From NCBI GenBank assembly GCA_964442285.1, contig CAYTZH010000001.1, positions 366,348-430,347 of the forward strand: DNA of 64,000 bases. Reading direction: 5' to 3'. How positions within the stretch are numbered: position 1 is the first letter of the stretch; each line of letters begins with the position of its first letter. The translations under genes were made by a program, and so were the position numbers. This DNA is from CAYTZH01 sp964442285. GTDB taxonomy: Bacteria; Myxococcota_A; UBA9160; JAFDET01. This document shows, piece after piece, positions 55,445 through 61,745 of the stretch. A model generated the notes under the pieces. It searched no databases. It was not told the origin of the DNA and was given only the letters and a program-made list of their open reading frames with translations.

Positions 55445-56065
55445 ATGCGCGGGCTCCGCCTCCTCGTCGCCGCGATCGCGGCGGCCGCGTTCCTCGGCCC
55501 GGTCGGTTGGGTGGCGTCGGACCGGCTCGAGGCGGACAACGACTTCTGCAACGCCTGCCACCTCCCCGACGGCGTTGCGCTCCACCGCGGCCTCCGCCGC
55601 GACTTCGACGCGTCGCCGCCGGTGGACCTGGCCGGTGCCCACGCCCGGGCGGGGGCCGAACACCGCGACGACGGTGCGTTCCGCTGCATCGACTGTCACG
55701 GCGGGACCAGCGCCCTGGGGCGGGCGCGAACCAAGGTGCTCGCGGCGAAGGACGCGTTCTGGTACGTAGTCGGCCACTTCGAGGAGCCGGACGGGATGCG
55801 CTGGCCGCTGTGGGACGAGGACTGCCGCCGCTGCCACACGCGTTTCCAGAGCACCTCCGAGCCGGGTGCGCCGCCCGCCTTCCACGGCCTGGCGGTCCAC
55901 AACACGGCTCTCGGGGTGAATTGCGTGGAGTGCCACCTCGTCCATGAACGAGGGGGCAACCCCGACGCCTGGTTCGTGCACGCCGCTGCCGTGCGCGTCC
56001 AGTGCGCCCGCTGTCACGCGGGGCTCGCCAGCGCGAGCCCGCAGCTCGAGGAGGAGGACGGATGA
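55445..56065 (+). CDS. Pentahaem NapC/NirT-like c-type cytochrome
   Basis: A 206-residue protein with an N-terminal membrane anchor (LLVAAIAAAAFLGPVGWVAS) and five CxxCH haem motifs at residues 35-39, 81-85, 127-131, 160-164 and 187-191. The first motif, NDFCNACHLPDGVALH, resembles NapC/NrfH quinol-oxidising cytochromes, which pass electrons from the quinone pool to periplasmic partners, but NapC has four haems and this has one more. A monohaem cytochrome gene follows with an ATGA overlap, so they probably make a complex. ATG 55445 opens directly into the signal anchor. Divergent from the LLM gene across 60 bases. Confidence 0.88.
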   Translation: MRGLRLLVAAIAAAAFLGPVGWVASDRLEADNDFCNACHLPDGVALHRGLRRDFDASPPVDLAGAHARAGAEHRDDGAFRCIDCHGGTSALGRARTKVLAAKDAFWYVVGHFEEPDGMRWPLWDEDCRRCHTRFQSTSEPGAPPAFHGLAVHNTALGVNCVECHLVHERGGNPDAWFVHAAAVRVQCARCHAGLASASPQLEEEDG

Positions 56066-56877
56066 GGATTCGCGGTATCGGCGTCGCCCTGGCGGCCCTG
56101 GCAATCTGGGCGGCGACGCCGGCGGCGGCCTACCCGGGTGGGACGCCCCAGTACCAGACCGACGTGGCGCCCTACTGCGCCAGCTGCCACGCGTCCCTCG
56201 ACGCGGCGGCCCTGCGCGGCGCGGGGGATCGCGCCACCAAGGAGCTGGCGGACAACAAGCACCTGGCCCAGATCGAGGCGGGCGCGCCCCAGACCCCCTA
56301 CGCCGACATGAGCCCGGCCGAGCGCGCCGAGCTCGTCAAGCACATCCGCGCGCTCGACGCGGCCTCCACGGTGCGCATCGAGGTCCCGGAGACCGTGGCG
56401 CCGGGGGCCCTGTTCACGGTGCGCGTGCGCGTGACCGGCGGCGCGGGTCCGGTGGTGGGCGTGGGCCTCGTGAGCCGCGACCATCGCTGGTACGCGCGTC
56501 CCGCCCCGTCCGTGGGTTGGAGCGTCGCGGCCCCGCCCCAGGTGATCGGCCAGAACGACGACCCCCAGACCGAGTGGCTCGATGCGCGCCCCCCGGAGAC
56601 CGGCCGCAACCTGGCCTTCGTGAACATCACCGGCGTCAAGTCCGACGCCGCCACGGGACAGTGGGCGAAGGGACAGGTGAACTGGCAGCTGCGCGCCCCG
56701 AACAAGCCCGGCCGCTACCCCCTCGGCGCCGTGTACCTCTACGGCACCGAGAAGGCCTCGCCCTTCGGCGTGAAGAAGGACGCCCTCGGCCGCGCCCATC
56801 CCCGCGGCGGCTTCACCGGCGCCTCGGGGCGCGTGGTCTTCACGCCGGTTCGGGAGATCGAGGTGCGGGCGCCGTGA
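56062..56877 (+). CDS. Exported monohaem cytochrome-like protein, partner of the pentahaem cytochrome
   Basis: A 271-residue protein. A signal peptide ends near ATPAAAYPG, and VAPYCASCHASLDAAALRG gives a CxxCH site at residues 39-43. The remaining 200 residues are beta-rich (VRIEVPETVAPGALFTVRV, then VGVGLVSRDHRWYARPAPS) and resemble an Ig-like or reeler-type domain. His and Met residues near the middle could serve as the second haem ligand. The ATG overlaps the pentahaem gene's stop by four bases, and GGAGGAGGA lies upstream. The 3' end overlaps the convergent AGCS gene by 38 bases. Likely an electron acceptor or catalytic partner; the domain after the haem is unfamiliar to me. Confidence 0.8.
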   Translation: MRIRGIGVALAALAIWAATPAAAYPGGTPQYQTDVAPYCASCHASLDAAALRGAGDRATKELADNKHLAQIEAGAPQTPYADMSPAERAELVKHIRALDAASTVRIEVPETVAPGALFTVRVRVTGGAGPVVGVGLVSRDHRWYARPAPSVGWSVAAPPQVIGQNDDPQTEWLDARPPETGRNLAFVNITGVKSDAATGQWAKGQVNWQLRAPNKPGRYPLGAVYLYGTEKASPFGVKKDALGRAHPRGGFTGASGRVVFTPVREIEVRAP

Positions 56878-58351
56878 ACGCGCCCGCCCGCAGCCGGGCC
56901 AGGTAGAGATCCAGGTCGGCCTTGATCTTCCCCGAGAGCAGCACCACGCCGGGGAGATTGGGGAAGGCCATGCCGAGGATCATCAGGTCCGAGAACAGGA
57001 CCACCTGCTCCAGCGACGACACCGCGCCGAACCAGGCGAAGAACAGGAAGACGAGCTTGTAGGCCAGGCTCGTGCGCTCCCCGAACAGGAAGCTCCAGCA
57101 GCGCTCGCCGTAGTAGCTCCACGAGATCATGGTGCTGAAGGCGAACAGCGTGACGGTGGCGGCGAGCAGGTCCGGGAACCACGGGAAGACCCGACTGAAG
57201 GCCCAGGCGGTCATCTCGATGCCCTCGCCGGCCTCCGGCGCCGCGTAGGCCCCGGTCACCACGATCACCAGACCGGTCATCGTGCACACCACGACCGTGT
57301 CGATGAAGGGCTCGAGCAGGGCCACCAGGCCCTCGCGGACCGGCTCCCGGGTGGCGGCTGCCGAGTGGGCGATGGGCGCCGAGCCGATGCCCGCCTCGTT
57401 GCTGAAGGCGGCGCGTCGGAAGCCCTGGATGAGCACGCCCACGAAGCCGCCGTAGGCGGCCTCGGGCCGGAAGGCGCCGGCGACGAGCGTGACCAGTCCC
57501 GAGCCGATCGAGCTGGCGTGGCCCGCGAGGATCCAGAGGCCGCACAGGACGTAGAGCCCGCACATGAGGGGGACGACGGCGGCGGCCACCATCCCGATGC
57601 GGCGGATGCCGCCGATGATCACCACGCCGACCGCGCCCGCCAGCAGGGCGCCGAAGACCGCACCGCCGGCCTGGCCGTCGAACACCGGCAGGACGGAGCC
57701 GACCATGGCCTGGGCCTGGTTGGACTGGAACATGTTGCCGCCGCCGAAGCTGCCGCCGATGCACATCAGGGCGAAGGCCACGGCGAGGAAGCGACCCAGC
57801 CGGGGCAGGCCGAGCTCGGCCAGGCCGTGGGTCAGGTAGTGCATGGGGCCGCCGGAGACGTGTCCGTCGGTGTCGACGCTGCGGTACTTCTGGCCCAGGG
57901 TGCACTCGGCGAACTTGGAGCTCATGCCGAGCAGGCCGGCCATCACCATCCAGAACACCGCCCCCGGACCGCCGAGCCCGACGGCCACGGCCACTCCCGC
58001 GATGTTCCCGAGCCCGACCGTGGCGGAGAGCGCGGCGGAGAGCGCCTGGAAGTGGCTGATCTCGCCGGGATCGTCGGGGTGCGAGTAGCGCCCGCGGGCG
58101 CAGTCGAGCGCGTGCCGGAAGGCGCGCACGTTCACGAACTGGAAGCGCAGGGTGAAGAAGCAGGCGCCCAGGATCAGCCAGAGCACGACGATCGGGACCT
58201 CGACCTGGTCCGGCCCGGCATCCCAGAACACCACGTCCCAGAACATCACCGCCTCGAGCGGCGCCACGACCCACTCGCCGAAGAGCGCCTCCAGGCGGTC
58301 GAGAAGCTCGAGGAATCCCGCCACGTCCCCCCGCGACCCTCCGCATGCCAT
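56840..58351 (-). CDS. Sodium:alanine symporter family (AGCS) protein
   Basis: A 503-residue inner-membrane symporter with about eleven transmembrane helices. FQALSAALSATVGLGNIAGV is the AGCS signature near the Na+ site, KFAECTLGQKYR and GGPMHYLTHGLAELG are the next family blocks, and RRAAFSNEAGIGSAPIAHSA is the diagnostic central motif. FSTMISWSYYGERCWSFLFG follows. Family members import alanine or glycine with Na+. The 3' end overlaps the monohaem cytochrome gene tail by 38 bases. Divergent from the thiolase gene. Confidence 0.93.
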   Translation of the reverse strand: MACGGSRGDVAGFLELLDRLEALFGEWVVAPLEAVMFWDVVFWDAGPDQVEVPIVVLWLILGACFFTLRFQFVNVRAFRHALDCARGRYSHPDDPGEISHFQALSAALSATVGLGNIAGVAVAVGLGGPGAVFWMVMAGLLGMSSKFAECTLGQKYRSVDTDGHVSGGPMHYLTHGLAELGLPRLGRFLAVAFALMCIGGSFGGGNMFQSNQAQAMVGSVLPVFDGQAGGAVFGALLAGAVGVVIIGGIRRIGMVAAAVVPLMCGLYVLCGLWILAGHASSIGSGLVTLVAGAFRPEAAYGGFVGVLIQGFRRAAFSNEAGIGSAPIAHSAAATREPVREGLVALLEPFIDTVVVCTMTGLVIVVTGAYAAPEAGEGIEMTAWAFSRVFPWFPDLLAATVTLFAFSTMISWSYYGERCWSFLFGERTSLAYKLVFLFFAWFGAVSSLEQVVLFSDLMILGMAFPNLPGVVLLSGKIKADLDLYLARLRAGAFTAPAPRSPEPA

Positions 58352-58410
58352 CGGACGACACTTCGCCTAGCATAAGCGGCCGCCCGAACCCCGAAAGAGG
58401 AGAAACCCCC

Positions 58411-59589
58411 ATGCGCGAGGCCGTGATCGTCGCGAGCCGTCGGACCCCCCTGGCCAAGTCCTTCCGCGGATCCTTCAACCTGACCCTCCCGAGCGACCAG
58501 CTGGCCCACGCGATCCGCGCGGCCCTGGCCGACGTGCCCCAGGTGGACGCCGCGGAGATCGAGGACGCGATCATCGGCTGCGGACTCCCGGAGGGTCCCC
58601 AGGGCCACAACGTCGGTCGGGTCGGGGTGATGGCCGCCGGTCTCCCGGCCAGCGTCGCGGCCACGACCGTGAACCGCTTCTGCTCCTCCGGCCTCCAGAC
58701 GATCGCCATGGCGGCCGAGCACGTGATCGTGAATGGCGCCGACGTGGTCCTCGCCGGCGGCGTCGAGTCGATCACCATGGTGCAGAACGACAAGATGCGA
58801 ATGGGCGACATGGTCAACCCCGCGGTCAACCAGGAGTGGCCCGGGATCTACATGGGCATGGGGCAGACCGCCGAGATCGTGGCCGAGCGCTACGGGATCT
58901 CGCGCGAGGACCAGGACGCCTACGGCCTGCGCTCCCAGCAGCGGACCGCCAAGTGGCAGGAGGCGGGCTGGGATCAGGAGTGCATCGCGCCCATGAAGGT
59001 CACCCGCATGAACAAGGGCGGCGAGAAGGAGGAGGGCGTGCTCTTCGGGCGCGACGAGTGCAACCGGCCGAACACGACCCTCGAGGGCCTGCAGCAGCTC
59101 AAGCCCGCCTTCAATCCCGAGGGCGGGACGGTCACGGCCGGCAACGCCTCCCAGCTCTCCGACGGCGCCTCGGCCACGCTGGTGATGTCGTCCGAGCGCG
59201 CGAAGCAGCTCGGCATCGAGCCCCTGGGCCTGTACCGGGGCTTCGCCGTCGCCGGCTGCCGCCCCGAGGAGATGGGCATCGGACCGGTCTTCGCGGTGCC
59301 CCGTCTGCTCGAGCGCACCGGCAAGACCCTCGACGACATCGACGTGGTGGAGCTCAACGAGGCCTTCGCCTCCCAGCTTCTCTACTGCCAGCGCCAGCTC
59401 GACATCCCCGACGAGAAGCTCAACCCGCTCGGCGGCTCCATCTCCATCGGACACCCCTACGGCATGACGGGCTCGCGCATGACCGGTCAGCTGCTGCGCC
59501 AGCTGCGGCGCACCGGCGGAAGCCTGGGCCTCGTCACCATGTGTGTCGGGGGCGGAATGGGCGCCGCGGGCCTCTTCGAGGCGTGCTGA
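58411..59589 (+). CDS. Thiolase (acetyl-CoA C-acyltransferase)
   Basis: A 392-residue thiolase. The acyl-accepting Cys91 is in NRFCSSGLQTIAMA, and the C-terminal active-site blocks GGSISIGHPYGMTGSRM (His) and LVTMCVGGGMGAAGLFE (Cys) are complete. DDIDVVELNEAFASQLLYC is the usual NEAF motif. Thiolases cleave 3-ketoacyl-CoA in beta-oxidation or run the reverse condensation; the intact Cys pair fits degradation. ATG 58411 has AAAGAGGAG upstream. The gene overlaps the next by seven bases, linking it to an ADP-forming CoA-ligase-like protein, as if acetyl-CoA made by the thiolase were turned into acetate and ATP. Confidence 0.95.
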   Translation: MREAVIVASRRTPLAKSFRGSFNLTLPSDQLAHAIRAALADVPQVDAAEIEDAIIGCGLPEGPQGHNVGRVGVMAAGLPASVAATTVNRFCSSGLQTIAMAAEHVIVNGADVVLAGGVESITMVQNDKMRMGDMVNPAVNQEWPGIYMGMGQTAEIVAERYGISREDQDAYGLRSQQRTAKWQEAGWDQECIAPMKVTRMNKGGEKEEGVLFGRDECNRPNTTLEGLQQLKPAFNPEGGTVTAGNASQLSDGASATLVMSSERAKQLGIEPLGLYRGFAVAGCRPEEMGIGPVFAVPRLLERTGKTLDDIDVVELNEAFASQLLYCQRQLDIPDEKLNPLGGSISIGHPYGMTGSRMTGQLLRQLRRTGGSLGLVTMCVGGGMGAAGLFEAC

Positions 59590-61736
59590 GGACCCTCTCC
59601 GAGACCGCGTCCAAGGACCTCCTGGCCGGCCTCGGGGTTCCCTTCGCCCGGGAGGAACGGGCCGCCACGCCCGCCGCCGCCGCCGAGGCGGCGGCCCGGG
59701 TGGGGTTTCCGGTCGCGCTCAAGCTGGCGGGCGAGCACATCGCCCACAAGACCGAGCGCGGGCTGGTGGCCCTGGGCCTGGCCGATGCCGACGCCGTGCG
59801 CGAGGCGGCCGAGGCACTGCTGGCCCGGCGCCGTCCCGAGGACGGCGACGTGGAGCTCCTGGTGGCCGAGATGGTGCGGGGACACCGGGAGCTGATCGCC
59901 GGCCTCGTGCGGGATCCCCAGTTCGGTCCGTGCGTGCTCCTGGGCCTCGGCGGCGTCCTCGCGGAGGCCGTCGGCGACGCGGTCTTCGCGGCGGCACCCC
60001 TGGAGCGGGAGGCGGCCCGGGTGCTGCCCGACGGCCTCTCGGCGGCCCACCTGCTGGGCCCCTTCCGGGGCGAGCCGGCCGTGGACCGCGACGCCCTGGC
60101 CGACCTGCTGCTCGCCCTCTCGCGCCTGGCCGCGACGCGCCCCGACGTCCACAGCGTGGACCTGAATCCGCTGATCGTGCGGAATGGGCTGCCCGTGGCG
60201 GTCGACGCCCTGGTGGAGCTCGACAGCGAGGCACGGGCCACCCCGTCGCCCCGGCCCGCCTTCGATCCGGGCGCGGTCCGCGAGCGGTTCCGCCCGCTCT
60301 TCCACCCGCGCGGGATCGTCGTGGCCGGCGTGTCGGGCCACCCCGGCAAGTTCGGCTTCGTCGCCTACCACAACCTCCTGCGTTGCGGCTACCCGGGACC
60401 GCTCTTCCCGCTGAAGCCCGACGGCGCCGAGGTGCTGGGGCGGCCCACCTGCCGGGACGTCTCGGAGATCCCCGACGGCGCCGCCGACCTGGTCGTCGTC
60501 TGCACACCCCTCTCGGTCAACGCGGCGCTGCTGGAGGCGTGCGCGCGCAAGGGAATCCGCGCGGCCTTCGTGGCCAGCGGCGGCTACGGCGAGGCGGGCG
60601 AGGAGGGCCGGGAGCGCCAGCGCGAGCTCGCCGCGCTCGGTGACCGCCTGGGCATGGTCGTCGCCGGCCCCAACGGCCAGGGCGTGGTGTCGACAGCCGA
60701 GTCCATGTGCGCCCAGATCGTGGCGCCCTATCCGCCGCCCGGGCCGATCTCCGTCGCCAGCCAGAGCGGCAACCTGGTCTCCGCCTTCCTGAACTACGCG
60801 GTGGAGTCGGGCATCGGGATTCGCGTGGCTATCTCCGCCGGCAACAGCGCCCAGACGGGGCTCGCGGACTACCTGGAGTACTTCGCCGCCGATCCCGAGA
60901 CGACCGCCGCCCTGGGCTACGTGGAGGGCGTCCCCGACGGCCGCCGCTTCCTCGACGCCGCGGGCGTGCTGACCGCCGCCAAGCCCCTGGTGCTGGTGAA
61001 GGGCGGCGTGGCGGCCGAGGGGCAGCGGGCCGCGGCGAGTCACACGGGCTCGCTCGCGACCGACGACCGGGTCTTCGACGGCATCTGCCGCCAGTACGGC
61101 ATCAGCCGCGCGCCCACCGTCGAGCACGCCTTCGAGTGGGCGGCCACCTTCGCCAGCCAGCCGCTGCCGCCGGGGCGGCGGGTGGTGATCTTCACGACCG
61201 CCGGGGGCTGGGGGGTGCTGGCGGCCGACGCCTGCGCCGCGGCCGGACTCGAGGTCGTCCCCCTGCCCGACGCGATCCGCACCAAGATCGACGCCATGGT
61301 GCCGGCGCGCTGGAGCCGGGGGAACCCGATCGACCTGGCCGGCGGCGAGACCCGGGACACGGTGCCCGAGGTGCTCGACCTGGTCTGCGCCCACCCGGAC
61401 GTGGACGCGGTGCTCCACCTGGGCATCGGCATCCAGGCGGCCCAGGCCCAGCTCTTCCGCAGCGGGCCCTTCTTCCCGGACCACGGCCTGGAGCGGATCG
61501 CCGACTACCACGAGCGCCAGGACGCGCGCTTCGCCCAGGCCGCCCGCGAGGCCTCCGAGCGCCACGGCAAGCCCGTGCTCACCTGTACGGAGCTGGTCGC
61601 GACCGACCGGGCCTACGGCAACGCCGGGCCCCGCGCGGTGCAGGCGGGCGGGCGGCTCTGCTACCCGAGCGCCCACCGCGCCGTCGCGGCCCTGCGGGCC
61701 CTGGTGGACTACCGGGCCTTCCTGGACCGCCGCTAG
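59583..61736 (+). CDS. Acetate-CoA ligase (ADP-forming) family protein, beta-alpha fusion order
   Basis: A 717-residue protein with the ATP-grasp module first (about 1-220: AARVGFPVALKLAGEHIAHK, LVAEMVRGHRELIAGLVRDP) and the CoA-binding/ligase modules after (FHPRGIVVAGVSGHPGKFGF, MVVAGPNGQGVVS, then GQRAAASHTGSLATDDRVFD with the phosphorylated His in SHTG). This is the reverse of the more common alpha-beta order. It interconverts acyl-CoA plus ADP with acid plus ATP. The start GTG 59583 overlaps the thiolase end by seven bases; a CTG at 59586 is possible but rarer. The substrate may be acetyl- or longer acyl-CoA. Confidence 0.85.
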   Translation: MLRTLSETASKDLLAGLGVPFAREERAATPAAAAEAAARVGFPVALKLAGEHIAHKTERGLVALGLADADAVREAAEALLARRRPEDGDVELLVAEMVRGHRELIAGLVRDPQFGPCVLLGLGGVLAEAVGDAVFAAAPLEREAARVLPDGLSAAHLLGPFRGEPAVDRDALADLLLALSRLAATRPDVHSVDLNPLIVRNGLPVAVDALVELDSEARATPSPRPAFDPGAVRERFRPLFHPRGIVVAGVSGHPGKFGFVAYHNLLRCGYPGPLFPLKPDGAEVLGRPTCRDVSEIPDGAADLVVVCTPLSVNAALLEACARKGIRAAFVASGGYGEAGEEGRERQRELAALGDRLGMVVAGPNGQGVVSTAESMCAQIVAPYPPPGPISVASQSGNLVSAFLNYAVESGIGIRVAISAGNSAQTGLADYLEYFAADPETTAALGYVEGVPDGRRFLDAAGVLTAAKPLVLVKGGVAAEGQRAAASHTGSLATDDRVFDGICRQYGISRAPTVEHAFEWAATFASQPLPPGRRVVIFTTAGGWGVLAADACAAAGLEVVPLPDAIRTKIDAMVPARWSRGNPIDLAGGETRDTVPEVLDLVCAHPDVDAVLHLGIGIQAAQAQLFRSGPFFPDHGLERIADYHERQDARFAQAAREASERHGKPVLTCTELVATDRAYGNAGPRAVQAGGRLCYPSAHRAVAALRALVDYRAFLDRR

Positions 61737-61745
61737 GCGGCGCGC

